Below are positions 8,486-18,063 of a DNA stretch of 64,000 nt, one piece after another. Every line of letters starts with the position of its first letter. Position 1 is the first letter of the stretch. This DNA comes from Spirochaetales bacterium (GTDB lineage: Bacteria; Spirochaetota; Spirochaetia; CADAEX01). The notes beneath the pieces were generated by a model, which saw only the letters and a list, made by a program, of their open reading frames with translations, made no database searches and was not told the origin of the DNA. The position numbers were made by a program, and so were the translations under genes. The stretch covers positions 76,211-140,210 of the forward strand of contig JACKPD010000004.1 in NCBI GenBank assembly GCA_024233785.1. Reading direction: 5' to 3'.

Positions 8486-9388
8486 TTATTTTGTCAGATC
8501 TTTGATGCTCAAGCCGGCAGCCTGGAGAACCTGGCGGAAAGGATCGTAGAATGTATCATCTTTTTCCGTTAGATCTGTCCACTGATATGCTGTTTTAAGA
8601 GCATTTTTACCTTCTTCTGTCTTTACAATCTCAAGAAGAGCTTTAACAATAGTGGCCCTCATTTCCTTGGGCATTGATTTTACAAACTGAACACCGTCGT
8701 TGGGGATGTCAGGTGTTACTTCAATTACAACTATCTTGTCCATTACATCGGGAAAGTTTTTTTCAACCCTGGTTCTGGCATCAACATAGGTTGCGCCCCC
8801 GTCAACATCGCCGTTGTAAACCGCGGCTACTACTGCGTCATGGCTTCCTGCATCAATTACTTCCTTTAAGTCCTTGTCAGGATTAACACCGGCAGCTCTC
8901 AAGGTAAGCATGGGGATTATCCAGCCGCTTGTTGAAAGAGGATCCGGCCTTCCGAATGATTTGCCTTTAAGGTCCGCGATTTTGGAAATTCCGCTGTCTT
9001 TTTTAACTATAATCTGTCCGTTGTAGGTAGGGGTTCCAAACCTGACTGAAACAAGGGCAGCCTCTGCAACTCCTCTTTCCGCGGCAAGTACATAGGCAAA
9101 AGTAGCAAGGGATGCCATATGGGCGGCAGGGGGTTTTGCTGAAAGAGCTTCAATTACTCCGGCATATTCAGTTGCGACATTTGTCTTGAAATAAAGACCT
9201 GTCTTGTCATGAAGAAGGTCGGCAACAGACTGCGCGCCGGCTGCGACCCTTTCCATCTCACCTGACGGAACAAATGACCAAATTATCGGGTTGGATTCTG
9301 AACCTAACGGCATTTCTTTTTTACCGCCGGCAAATAATGCTGAAGAAATCAGCAGAACCAGAACAACAAGGATTGTAATTTTTTTCAT
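8486..9388 (-). CDS. phnD: Phosphonate-type ABC transporter substrate-binding protein
   Basis: I place the start at the ATG at 9388, eight bases after AGGAG; a TTG just before it is less likely. The 300-residue product has a signal peptide (MKKITILVVLVLLISSALFA) with cleavage likely before GGKKE, an opening common in spirochaete binding proteins that lack a lipobox Cys. The body has the PhnD/SsuA-type fold, with ASLATFAYVLAAERGV, DLKGKSFGRPDPLSTSGW and a closing FYDPFRQVLQAAGLS. It captures the ligand in the periplasm and hands it to PhnE-PhnC. No C-P lyase genes are nearby, so the ligand need not be a phosphonate. Confidence 0.9.
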   Translation of the reverse strand: MKKITILVVLVLLISSALFAGGKKEMPLGSESNPIIWSFVPSGEMERVAAGAQSVADLLHDKTGLYFKTNVATEYAGVIEALSAKPPAAHMASLATFAYVLAAERGVAEAALVSVRFGTPTYNGQIIVKKDSGISKIADLKGKSFGRPDPLSTSGWIIPMLTLRAAGVNPDKDLKEVIDAGSHDAVVAAVYNGDVDGGATYVDARTRVEKNFPDVMDKIVVIEVTPDIPNDGVQFVKSMPKEMRATIVKALLEIVKTEEGKNALKTAYQWTDLTEKDDTFYDPFRQVLQAAGLSIKDLTK

Positions 9389-9432
9389 CAATATTCTCCT
9401 TTTTTTTTAATTATATATTGAACATTCAAATA

Positions 9433-9981
9433 TCACAACTGAAGCTTTACGGAAAATTGAGGCTTGTAGCATAAAAGGCCTTTTTCCCTGACACTTTCCA
9501 TGAGGGTAATCTCTTCTGTTTTAATAATGATTTCAGGTATTTCTATATTTCCGGCCGCTTCCCTGAAATCCTTGCGAAGACGCACCTTTCTGCCAAGGGT
9601 AATATGGGGGGTGAAGCTTTCTTTTTCTTTTTCAAATCCCGCTTTTACAAGTTCCTCATTAAGATAGCTTGAAAGTTTCCACAGGTCCTCCGAACCTTTA
9701 TCTATACCAAGCCAGAGTATTAAACCTTCGCGCCTTGAAAAATAACCCGGTCTCCCTGCGCTGAATGTAAAAGGAGAGGATTCGCCTGCAGCACTTTGCA
9801 TCGCAAGCCTTATTTTAGGGAGAAGGTCTTCCTTTACTTCGCCCAGGAATCTCAATGTAATGTGATAATTTTCCCTGCGGGTAAAATTGCCCCTTAAGGA
9901 GGAGCCTTTAAATTTCTCCTGTATATGATGAATGATTTTTTTGTTTTTACTGTCAATTTCCGCAGCTATAAAAAGCCTCAA
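9433..9981 (-). CDS. thpR: RNA 2',3'-cyclic phosphodiesterase (LigT/ThpR family)
   Basis: The 182-residue protein begins MRLFIAAEID and carries the two H-x-T-x motifs that define the 2H phosphoesterase superfamily: NYHITLRFLGEV near residue 45 and FTPHITLGRK near 130. The family opens 2',3'-cyclic phosphates and can reversibly ligate 2'-5' RNA ends. The start is a TTG at 9981 with GGGAG seven bases upstream. It stands between phnD and the outer-membrane protein gene, all on the minus strand, with gaps of 24-44 bases, so read-through from hisC is possible. Confidence 0.92.
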   Translation of the reverse strand: MRLFIAAEIDSKNKKIIHHIQEKFKGSSLRGNFTRRENYHITLRFLGEVKEDLLPKIRLAMQSAAGESSPFTFSAGRPGYFSRREGLILWLGIDKGSEDLWKLSSYLNEELVKAGFEKEKESFTPHITLGRKVRLRKDFREAAGNIEIPEIIIKTEEITLMESVREKGLLCYKPQFSVKLQL

Positions 9982-10005
9982 AGCCGCTCTCCCTTTTTTA
10001 ATCAG

Positions 10006-11214
10006 CTAAAAATGGAGCCCATAGGTAAGTGTAACAGACATAGCCCTGCCGTCAATCCTGCTTCCGGCAAGAGGAAAGCAGACATACATCGTGGCAGTCC
10101 CAACCGACAGGACTTCCGAGAACAGGCCTAATCCGGCAGATGAAATCTCCCCTCCGTCTTCAAGCCATCCTCCGTCCCCGTCTGATGAGGATTCATCATA
10201 TCCATCAAGCCGGCCGAATATTCCGTAATCAAGGAAAGCAAGAAATCCCGGACGGAGCATTTTTCTTCCGGCTTTGTCTTTTATCTGCCTCATGATAAAA
10301 CGGAGTTCAATATTGTTTATCGCCTTGATTTCCCCGTCATACCGTCTTGATTCAAAGCCCCTTACCATGCCGCCGGTGCCGTTTTTAGGCCGCAGTACAC
10401 CATAAGTCTGCCTCGCGGTAAGCGGTATCAGGTCCCCTTTTACAAAGTCTATACCTGCATATTCGGAAAGATATACTGCCTGCAGAAAATCCTGATTCGT
10501 GCCTGCCTCATAGAAAGGGATGAAAGCTTTGGCGCCGGCGAAATACTTGATAAAGTCAGACTCCCCTGTTACATCATTTAAAAACCATTTCGGCCCTGAT
10601 TCAAGCGCAAACTCTGCGTAATACCCTTCCTTAAGGCCGCTTTCATTGTTAAAAAAAACATCATCATAAACCAGGGCTGCGATAAATGTATTTAGAAGAA
10701 TCCCGTCACGGTCAGGGCGAAGCGAGTCAAAAATAATGGAATCCTGCTGGGCCAGATTAAAGTTCCACTCACGAAGACCGCGGTATTTAAGGCGGAGGGA
10801 AAGAAGGTTTTTTTCGCTGCTGCTGTTCCACAACAGCCCCTGCTCTATCCCGGCACCCCAGTTGGTATTAAAGCGCGTGTAAAGGTAATCCGCGCTGCCG
10901 CTGTCTGAGTAAAGATCAGAGGAATCCCTATAGTAGCCCAGTTCCCTTACCGCGCTTCCCGCGGAAAGGGACAGTATTGTATCCGTTTTATCAGAAATTC
11001 CGTTTTCAAGTATCCTGCAGAAATCAAAATCCATTCCCCAGAACCTCAAGTGTCTTTCAATATAAAAATTGTCCCGTTCGGCGGAAATAAACTCTTTGGG
11101 AAGCGGCCAGGCGGGAACAGCTGTGAGGATTATAATGATATAAAAGAAGAGACGGCTGAGCCTTAGCAGCCTATTTGCCGAGAATCTCCCTGAAAAACTT
11201 AAAGAAAAGCTCAT
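10006..11214 (-). CDS. Outer-membrane beta-barrel protein, BamA/Omp85-like C-terminal domain
   Basis: The 402-residue protein has an N-terminal hydrophobic export segment (LFFYIIIILTAVPAWP) and then alternating amphipathic strands to a C-terminal Phe, as in outer-membrane barrels. The segment GGMVRGFESRRYDGEIKAIN followed by NIELRF resembles the VRGY/F...N-x-E-x-R pattern of the Omp85 (bacterial surface antigen) barrel. No POTRA domains are present, so it is a stand-alone barrel and not BamA itself. Its ATG, with GGAG nearby, lies inside the 3' end of hisC, giving a 44-base overlap. Its function is unknown; a role in outer-membrane transport or lipid handling is plausible. Confidence 0.72.
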   Translation of the reverse strand: MSFSLSFSGRFSANRLLRLSRLFFYIIIILTAVPAWPLPKEFISAERDNFYIERHLRFWGMDFDFCRILENGISDKTDTILSLSAGSAVRELGYYRDSSDLYSDSGSADYLYTRFNTNWGAGIEQGLLWNSSSEKNLLSLRLKYRGLREWNFNLAQQDSIIFDSLRPDRDGILLNTFIAALVYDDVFFNNESGLKEGYYAEFALESGPKWFLNDVTGESDFIKYFAGAKAFIPFYEAGTNQDFLQAVYLSEYAGIDFVKGDLIPLTARQTYGVLRPKNGTGGMVRGFESRRYDGEIKAINNIELRFIMRQIKDKAGRKMLRPGFLAFLDYGIFGRLDGYDESSSDGDGGWLEDGGEISSAGLGLFSEVLSVGTATMYVCFPLAGSRIDGRAMSVTLTYGLHF

Positions 11215-12271
11215 TTTCCCTTCTCCTTCCTATGGTAACCCTTATACAGGAGGGAAAATTGTAGCTTCCGGCAGGGCGCACAATAATCCCTTTTTTTGTA
11301 AGTTTATCCGCTATCTCCCTGCCGTCTTTCCCTGTATCAATAAGTATATAGTTAGTCTGGCTCTTATAGTACTTAAGGCCCATATTATCAAGGGTGGTGT
11401 AATAATATTTTTTTTCCTCTGCCGTTTCCATGATTGTAGTGCTGAAAAATTCATCATCATCAAGCGCTTCGAGTGCAAGGTTTTCAGCAATGATTGATAC
11501 ATCAAAAGGAGGTTTTACCCTCTGCACAAGGCTGATAAGCTCAGGGCTGCTGATTCCATACCCCATCCTGACGCCCGCAAGGCCGTATATTTTAGAAAAA
11601 GTCCTTAAAATAAACAGGTTTTTCATCCCTTCCCGGATCATTTTAACTGATGAGGGCCTGTATTTTTCCTCTGTAAACTCGATATATGCCTCATCAAGAA
11701 AGATTATAATTCTTTCAGGCACTTTTCTGATAAAATCTTCAAGCTGATCAACAGGCAAAGCTTCTCCTGTCGGGTTATTGGGATTGCAGATATAGATCAT
11801 CTTTGTTTTATCAGTAATTTTACTGTAGATATCATCAAGATCGATACCTGTTCCCTTCATTTTAGTAAAGACAGGAACTCCCCTCATTATCCTTGTAATT
11901 GTTTCATAAACGGAAAAGGTTATTTCAGGAATAAGTGTCTCATCGCCCTGCTCTATAAAGGCCATACCGGAGTTGTAGATAACACCGTCACCACCGTTAC
12001 CTGTCGTGATATTTTCAGGGGCAAGACCCAGTTTTGATGCGAATTTACCCATCAGGTCAGGGTTGTATATTTCAGGATAGATATGAAGCGATTTTTCAAG
12101 TTCCCTGTATAGTTTCCTTGCTCTGGTTGAAGCGCCGCGCGGATTTTCATTTGACGCCATTTTATGTATTTCAGGGACGCTTATTTCCCTTTCAACCTGT
12201 TTTTTTGATTTGCCGGGTACATATTCCCTGATACCGAGTATACCGCTGTTTGCGTAATCTTCAATCTTCAC
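11171..12271 (-). CDS. hisC: Histidinol-phosphate aminotransferase-like PLP enzyme
   Basis: I start it at GTG 12271, seven bases after GGAG, which gives 366 residues; an upstream reading adds 16 low-complexity residues. The type I aminotransferase pattern is clear: NENPRGAS near the start, the CNPNNPTGE loop, the LDEAYIEF strand, the PLP lysine in RTFSKIYGLAGVRMGY, and the Arg near the C-terminus in FPSCIRVTIGRRREN. Its length and motifs fit HisC, which converts imidazole-acetol phosphate to histidinol phosphate. No other his genes are nearby, so another aromatic or broad aminotransferase role cannot be excluded. Confidence 0.88.
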   Translation of the reverse strand: MKIEDYANSGILGIREYVPGKSKKQVEREISVPEIHKMASNENPRGASTRARKLYRELEKSLHIYPEIYNPDLMGKFASKLGLAPENITTGNGGDGVIYNSGMAFIEQGDETLIPEITFSVYETITRIMRGVPVFTKMKGTGIDLDDIYSKITDKTKMIYICNPNNPTGEALPVDQLEDFIRKVPERIIIFLDEAYIEFTEEKYRPSSVKMIREGMKNLFILRTFSKIYGLAGVRMGYGISSPELISLVQRVKPPFDVSIIAENLALEALDDDEFFSTTIMETAEEKKYYYTTLDNMGLKYYKSQTNYILIDTGKDGREIADKLTKKGIIVRPAGSYNFPSCIRVTIGRRRENELFFKFFREILGK

Positions 12272-12452
12272 TCTTCTACTCCATTCAGGCGGCCGGCGCT
12301 CAGCTGTCTGGGGCCGCACAGTTATAATTTTATGTATATACCTTACAATGTCAGGCAGGAAAACACAATAATTGCCTGCTTCCCGCCCCGCTTTTAATTA
12401 CTTTGAATGTACAATAATTAAAACAGAAAGCAGAATATTTATCAGCCTTAAG

Positions 12453-12938
12453 CTACTTTATAAAAAACCTCGCAATTACCGGATAAAATATAACCACACT
12501 TAAAATTCTTGAAAGATGGATAATCGCGACTGTCGGCACATGCGCCTTGTATGAATCTGCTATAATTGTCATCTCGGTAAGTCCTCCGGGACTGCAGCTG
12601 AAGAGTGCTGTAACAAGGTCGAGATCTGTAAATTTTGTAAGGACCAATGCTGAAAAAAGAGAGAAAACAAATAAAAGCGATACAAATATGGCAACAGGTA
12701 TAATAAGCTCCCTGAAACCCCGCAGGACAGTCATGGAAAGGCCTGTACCTATTATCCCGCCCAGAATTATCTGGGCAAGTATCTTTAACTGGGAAGGAAT
12801 TACAGCATTCCCTGTTATAATATTATAAGCTGCAACAGCAGTCATCGCGCCCATAAATGTACCGGCAGGAAGCCCGAGTTTATAACCGGCAAGTCCTCCG
12901 GCTGCAGCGACAAAACATGTTATAATTATCTTTTCCAA
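12453..12938 (-). CDS. AbrB-type membrane protein, single repeat
   Basis: The 161-residue protein has five or six hydrophobic segments and ends FARFFIK-like. The motif LFSCSPGGLTEMTIIADSY and the opening GLPAGTFMGAMTA are characteristic of the AbrB duplication domain of putative ammonia-monooxygenase-type transporters. Most relatives have two copies in about 350 residues; this one has only one, so it would need to dimerise. It lies alone between hisC and the peptide transporter, facing away from the latter. The substrate is unknown. Confidence 0.75.
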   Translation of the reverse strand: MEKIIITCFVAAAGGLAGYKLGLPAGTFMGAMTAVAAYNIITGNAVIPSQLKILAQIILGGIIGTGLSMTVLRGFRELIIPVAIFVSLLFVFSLFSALVLTKFTDLDLVTALFSCSPGGLTEMTIIADSYKAHVPTVAIIHLSRILSVVIFYPVIARFFIK

Positions 12939-13122
12939 TGTGGTTCCTCTTTAAACGTTTTCGTATTTTTATTTAAAATCTTTTTTATTTCCAAAAAGCG
13001 GCACTATATGCCCATTCTATTATATTCAAGGAAAAGTTTACAGCAAAGCCTTGAAATTGTTAGGCAAAATTTAATAATTATTGATATACTCAATATCAGC
13101 ATTGTTTTTCAGGGGGAGAGAT

Positions 13123-14964
13123 TTGCATCTTAAACATTTAAATCATTTCAGGCCGGAAATCAGTAAACTGCTTCATTTAATATTCATGGCCATGATCATA
13201 TCCGCACTTTTTTTCTCATCCTGCTCAGATCCCGAGGCCATGACAGGAGACTCCCTCCACAGCGTAAAAAATATTCCCGGTACAGCATATTCCATTCTTC
13301 CCGTAAAATGGGAGATAGGAAAATACGGAGGGATATGGAGAGACACATACAGCGAAGATCCAAAAAGCTATAACCCTTTTTCCAACCTTGACGGAACGCA
13401 CACGATAGTAACAGGGCTTATTCTTGATTACCTTTTTGATTACGACCCCTATTCGAGAGAGTGGAGAGGGAATATCATTGAGGACTACAGCGTGGAATTC
13501 GATGAGACAAAAGACACAATGGAGCTTCTTTGCACATTGAGAAGCAATATTTTCTGGAGCGACGGAGTCCAGATGACTTCAGATGATGTCCTGTGGTGGT
13601 TTGAAAATATTGAGGGGGACGCGGAAATTGACCCTGTAGGCGCAAGCGGACAGTTTATTACAATGCCTGACGGGTCAAGGGAAAAATACCGTATGGAAAA
13701 AACAGGAAAACTTTCCTTTAAGTATATATTCCCCCGGATCATAGGAAATCCGCTGCTTGTCGTAAATACAGGTTCAATAATCCCAAGGCATATTTGGGAG
13801 CCTGTGCTTGCAAAAGGAAAGGATGCTGTAAAGGCATTCTGGGGCGTTACAACAAAACCTGAAGACCTTATAGGCAACGGCCCTTTCCTTCTTGAGGAAA
13901 ACAAACCGGGGGAAAGGCTTGTTTTTAAACGCAATCCCAATTACTGGATGACTGACGCGAGAGGGAACAAGCTTCCCTATATTGACAAGATGATTCTTTC
14001 ACAGATCCCCGACAGCAATGCAGAACTTTTGAAATTCCAGAAAGGAGAGACTGAAGCCTATCCGATGAGGGGGCAGGATATGGCTACACTTCTGCCTGAA
14101 TCTGAAAAAGGTAATTTCACGATCTGGAACGGAGGGCCTTCATCAGGCTATCCTGCCCTTATCTTCAATCATAAAAAAGAGGCCCTCTCTCCAGGCAGAT
14201 ATGCTCTTTTCACAAATCCTTCATTCAAAAAAGGGATAAGCTGCCTCATAGACAGGGAGACTATAATCAACCAGACAATAAACGGCCTTGCAGAGCCCCT
14301 TTACCATATAATCTCTGAAAGCAATAAATACTATAACCCTGAATTTGCGTCAAAGTACTCCTACAACCCTGCCGAGGCTGCGGGGCTTTTCGAAGAAGCA
14401 GGCTTGAAAGAAAAAGACAGGGAAGGTTATTTTATTGACTCTGAAGGAAACACAGTAGCTTTTGATATCCTTACAAGCAGCAGCGACCCGGTCCTGCATG
14501 ATTACCTCAACATCATCATCACTGACATGAAAAAAGCGGGGATCAAGGCAAATCTGACAGTCGCTGATTTTAACGTAATTGTGCAGAAACTGCTTTACAC
14601 CGGGGAGTGGGAATGTTACCTCGCAAGTTTCAGTTTCCCTACCTTTCCTGAACAGTGGTATAATATCTGGCTTTCAAGCGGTAACCTGCATTACTGGAAC
14701 CCGTCTCAGGAAACACCCGCGCTTGAATGGGAAAAAAAGATAGACAAACTCTATAACGCGCTGATTTACACATTCAGGGATGATAAAATCAGGGAATACT
14801 ATGATGATTTCCAGAAAACACTTATAGATGAAATGGTAATAATACCGATATTCCGTAAATATACCTTCAGCGCTTTCAGAAACAAATGGGGCAACATCAA
14901 CTGGGGCTTCGGATATTCTGCCGGTGACGGGTACAGAAGGGTTTATCTCAAGGAAGAAGAATGA
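13123..14964 (+). CDS. Family 5 extracellular solute-binding lipoprotein (peptide type)
   Basis: The start is TTG 13123, directly after GGGGGAGAG. This gives 613 residues with a lipoprotein signal ending in the lipobox FFSSC. The mature part is a large family 5 binding protein (PF00496 type): SYNPFSNLDGTHT near the N-terminus, FWSDGVQMTSDDVLWWFENI, the GNGPFLLEENKPGERLVFKRNPNYW segment in full form, and the C-terminal lobe around residues 380-600. It delivers peptides or similar ligands to the two permeases that follow. It overlaps the first permease by four bases (ATGA), so all five genes form one operon. Confidence 0.9.
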   Translation: MHLKHLNHFRPEISKLLHLIFMAMIISALFFSSCSDPEAMTGDSLHSVKNIPGTAYSILPVKWEIGKYGGIWRDTYSEDPKSYNPFSNLDGTHTIVTGLILDYLFDYDPYSREWRGNIIEDYSVEFDETKDTMELLCTLRSNIFWSDGVQMTSDDVLWWFENIEGDAEIDPVGASGQFITMPDGSREKYRMEKTGKLSFKYIFPRIIGNPLLVVNTGSIIPRHIWEPVLAKGKDAVKAFWGVTTKPEDLIGNGPFLLEENKPGERLVFKRNPNYWMTDARGNKLPYIDKMILSQIPDSNAELLKFQKGETEAYPMRGQDMATLLPESEKGNFTIWNGGPSSGYPALIFNHKKEALSPGRYALFTNPSFKKGISCLIDRETIINQTINGLAEPLYHIISESNKYYNPEFASKYSYNPAEAAGLFEEAGLKEKDREGYFIDSEGNTVAFDILTSSSDPVLHDYLNIIITDMKKAGIKANLTVADFNVIVQKLLYTGEWECYLASFSFPTFPEQWYNIWLSSGNLHYWNPSQETPALEWEKKIDKLYNALIYTFRDDKIREYYDDFQKTLIDEMVIIPIFRKYTFSAFRNKWGNINWGFGYSAGDGYRRVYLKEEE

Positions 14965-16010
14965 AAATAGCACCAAATATTCTAAAAGCTGTCAATGAAT
15001 CGCTTATAATGAGATTGCTTTACAGTTTTTCATCTAAACACCCTCTGCTTTCATTTATTGTAAGGCGGTTTGCAGCGATGATCCCGGTTCTGCTTATTAC
15101 GGTTTTCTTTTTCTTTTTTTTCATGAGCCTCGCGCCGGGAGATTTTTTTACCGCATATTACCAGAACCCGGAAATCAACCCTGATGTAATAAATTATTAC
15201 AGGGACGAATTCGGCCTTGACAAGCCGTTTTTTACCCAGTTTGCCCTCTGGCTCAAAAAAGTAGTTTTTGACCATGACCTCGGGATGTCTTTTTCATACA
15301 GGCAGCCGATACTCGACCTTGTAAACACAAGGATATGGAACACGGTCTTTCTCAATTTTTTCTCCCTTATATTTTCAATAATCTTCTCATACCCTGTAGC
15401 TTTCTATTTCTCCTATAAACCCAACAGGACTCTTGAGAAGGGGGTCAATTTTGTCACACTGCTTCTCTACTCTGTCCCGGCCTTTTTCCTCGCCCTCCTG
15501 GGGCTTATTATCGCGGCAAAAACAGGGCTATTCCCGATAGGAGGGGCTACAAGCGAAGCATACGGGACATTATCATTTGCCGGCAAGTTCTACGACAGGC
15601 TTCACCATATAGCGCTCCCTGTTTTGATCGGGTTTATAGGAGGGATAGCAGGTTCTATCCGGAGCATGAAAGTGCTTCTTAGCGAAGAGTTTAATAAACC
15701 CTACATAACTGCTGTGCGGGCAAAGGGAGGGACAAAACCTGTTATTATCAAGCATGCTTTCAGAAACGCCCTTATTCCGTTCATCACAGGGATATCAGGA
15801 ATGTTCGCGGGGCTGATCGGAGGATCTCTCTTTGTCGAGATAATTTTTGCATATCCCGGGATAGGGAGACTTATGTATGATGCTACACTTAGGCAGGACT
15901 ACTATCTTGTCCTTACAAACATGATTTTAAGCGACCTTCTTGTCCTTGCGGGAATTATGATATCGGATATTCTTCTTGCGGCGGCTGACCCCAGAGTGAG
16001 GATAAAATGA
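14961..16010 (+). CDS. Peptide-type ABC transporter permease (OppB/DppB-like)
   Basis: The 349-residue membrane protein has an N-terminal helix (FAAMIPVLLITVFFFFFFMSLAPGD) and the typical DppB periplasmic loop, then five helices. The cytoplasmic EAA loop reads TAVRAKGGTKPVIIKHAFRNA with the preceding SMKVLLSEEF. SLFVEIIFAYPGIGRLMYDA is the family's strongest C-terminal signature. It pairs with the next permease to form the channel of the transporter. Its ATG overlaps the stop of the binding protein gene, and its stop overlaps the next start, so translation is coupled throughout. Confidence 0.92.
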   Translation: MKIAPNILKAVNESLIMRLLYSFSSKHPLLSFIVRRFAAMIPVLLITVFFFFFFMSLAPGDFFTAYYQNPEINPDVINYYRDEFGLDKPFFTQFALWLKKVVFDHDLGMSFSYRQPILDLVNTRIWNTVFLNFFSLIFSIIFSYPVAFYFSYKPNRTLEKGVNFVTLLLYSVPAFFLALLGLIIAAKTGLFPIGGATSEAYGTLSFAGKFYDRLHHIALPVLIGFIGGIAGSIRSMKVLLSEEFNKPYITAVRAKGGTKPVIIKHAFRNALIPFITGISGMFAGLIGGSLFVEIIFAYPGIGRLMYDATLRQDYYLVLTNMILSDLLVLAGIMISDILLAAADPRVRIK

Positions 16011-17083
16011 GAGAAGTTATCAGCCGGATCATACACAGTATACCGTACCTTAAATTCAAAAAACAGAAATGGGCCGTTTTAAGCCTTTTCATCCTTCTCA
16101 CCATGTACGCCGCCATTCCGTTTGAGGGATTCTTCTCACCCTTCGCGCCGAATACCAAGTTCAAAACAAAATCGTACCACCCGCCCCATGTTGTCCATCT
16201 TTTCCATGAAAACCGTTTTATAGGCCCCTTTGTCTATGAGTATGAAATGGTCAATCCATATTTCAAGACCTACCAGACAGACAGGAGCAGAATTCACAGG
16301 ATAAAACTGTTTGTAAAAGGTGACAGCTATAAACTTTTCTTTTTTATACCGTCTGATATTCACCTTTTCGGGACAGATGACGGATCCCAGTATTTCCCGC
16401 TCGGGACAGACCGGCTTGGAAGGGATATGTTTTCCAGGATCATATACGGGGCAAAGGTGTCGCTCAGCATAGGATTTGTAAGTATTTTCATGGCCCTTTT
16501 CGGAGGAATAATTGTCGGCGGCATCTCCGGTTACGCGGGCGGTTTTGCCGACTGGATAATAATGAGGGTATGCGAGGTTATTATACTTCTGCCGACTTTC
16601 TATTTTTTCCTCTTTCTAAGGTCGGTCCTCCCTTCAGACATATCACCTGCCCAGAAGTTTTTCTATATAACACTTATTCTTGCTGTCCCGAGCTGGGCTG
16701 GCAGCGCCCGCGGGATAAGAAACTGGACACTCTCTCTCAAACACGCCGATTATGTGACATCTGCAAGAATCAGCGGAGTCAGCCCTATTGTCATAATTCT
16801 TCGCCACATAATACCCCAGATAAGGAACATCCTTATCCTCAGCATCACATTGAGCATTCCGGGCGTTATTCTCGGAGAGGCTGGCTTAAGCTTTCTTAAT
16901 CTCGGCATAACAGAGCCATCTGTCAGCTGGGGAATGCTGATGAGCGCGGCAATGGATATAAATATACTTATTCAGTACCCATGGGTGCTTTATCCGGCTT
17001 TTGTAATAATAATAACCGTATTCTGCTTTTTCTCGCTCGGATACAGCCTCAAGAGCGCATTTGACCCGAAAGGAGAGGTTTGA
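16007..17083 (+). CDS. Peptide-type ABC transporter permease (OppC/DppC-like)
   Basis: The 358-residue protein has the OppC signature: an N-terminal helix, FPLGTDRLGRDMFSRIIYGAKVSLS, an EAA loop (ARISGVSPIVIILRHIIPQI) and the end GEAGLSFLNLGITEPSVSWG. Between the first helix and the GTDRLGRD motif there are about 90 residues of non-hydrophobic sequence (residues about 45-130), longer than in the smallest DppC proteins and probably periplasmic. It forms the second half of the channel. It overlaps its upstream neighbour by four bases and is followed within two bases by the first ATPase gene. Confidence 0.92.
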   Translation: MREVISRIIHSIPYLKFKKQKWAVLSLFILLTMYAAIPFEGFFSPFAPNTKFKTKSYHPPHVVHLFHENRFIGPFVYEYEMVNPYFKTYQTDRSRIHRIKLFVKGDSYKLFFFIPSDIHLFGTDDGSQYFPLGTDRLGRDMFSRIIYGAKVSLSIGFVSIFMALFGGIIVGGISGYAGGFADWIIMRVCEVIILLPTFYFFLFLRSVLPSDISPAQKFFYITLILAVPSWAGSARGIRNWTLSLKHADYVTSARISGVSPIVIILRHIIPQIRNILILSITLSIPGVILGEAGLSFLNLGITEPSVSWGMLMSAAMDINILIQYPWVLYPAFVIIITVFCFFSLGYSLKSAFDPKGEV

Positions 17084-17085
17084 TT

Positions 17086-18063
17086 ATGAGTGATGAAATT
17101 ATTCTTGAAGTTAAAAACCTCACCACAAGATTCAATGTACTTGATAAAACAATTACAGCGGTTGACGGAATCAGCTTCGAGCTATACAAAAATGAAATCC
17201 TCGCAATAGTAGGGGAATCCGGAAGCGGTAAAAGCGTAACCAATTACTCAATAATGAACCTGATCGACCCTCCGGGCATTATTGAAAAGGAATCGGCTAT
17301 TTTTTACAGGGGAGATAATCTTCTGGAGTTTGATGAGAGGAAAATGGCGGACATAAGGGGGAACAAAATCGCGATGATTTTCCAGGAGCCCTCATCCTCT
17401 TTTAACCCGCTGTTCAGGATAGGGCCGCAGATCGGTGAAGGGCTGCGCCTTCACATGAAGAAATCCCGCGAAGAAGCAGTGGCCAGGGCCGGAGAACTGC
17501 TTGAAAGCGTTCATATCCCGGGTGCAAAAGGGAGGGTCCTTGATTTTCCGTTTCAGATGTCAGGCGGAATGCTTCAGAGGGCAATGGTTGCCCAGGCCCT
17601 TGCCTGCTCGCCTGATATTCTCCTCGCGGATGAGCCTACAACAGCACTTGATGTAACAACCCAGGCGCAGATCCTCGCCCTTTTAAAGGAAAAATCAGAG
17701 GAAAAAGGGATGTCGATTATCTTTGTAACACACGACCTTGCGCTTGTTGAAAACTTTGCAGACAGGGTAATAATCCTTTATAACGGAAGGATTATGGAAA
17801 AAGGGAAGGCATCAGATGTTTTTTCCTCTCCCAAAAACCCCTATACAGAAGATCTTCTTAAAGCTGTGCCCAGGATGGGAATTTTCAAAGACAGCCATCT
17901 GCTTTATACAATCAAGGGAAAAACCCCTGCTCCTGAGGAGATAATCCCCGGATGCAGATACTCTCCAAGATGCGGAAAGTGTTTTGATTTGTGCCTGAAA
18001 AAAGAACCTGAACTTTACAGGTCAGGTAACCAGTATACGAGGTGCCATCTTGCAGACAAATAA
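17086..18063 (+). CDS. Peptide-type ABC transporter ATPase (OppD/DppD-like)
   Basis: I use the ATG at 17086, seven bases after AGGAGAGG; a TTG two codons earlier overlaps the previous stop and is also possible. The 325-residue ATPase has Walker A GESGSGKSV, signature MSGGMLQR and Walker B ILLADEPTTALDV, ending with the oligopeptide-ABC C-terminal region (PF08352 type). That region contains four Cys in GCRYSPRCGKCFDLCLKKEP and a fifth in TRCHL, the Cys-rich tail seen in DppD-like subunits. It energises transport together with the next gene product. Confidence 0.92.
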   Translation: MSDEIILEVKNLTTRFNVLDKTITAVDGISFELYKNEILAIVGESGSGKSVTNYSIMNLIDPPGIIEKESAIFYRGDNLLEFDERKMADIRGNKIAMIFQEPSSSFNPLFRIGPQIGEGLRLHMKKSREEAVARAGELLESVHIPGAKGRVLDFPFQMSGGMLQRAMVAQALACSPDILLADEPTTALDVTTQAQILALLKEKSEEKGMSIIFVTHDLALVENFADRVIILYNGRIMEKGKASDVFSSPKNPYTEDLLKAVPRMGIFKDSHLLYTIKGKTPAPEEIIPGCRYSPRCGKCFDLCLKKEPELYRSGNQYTRCHLADK

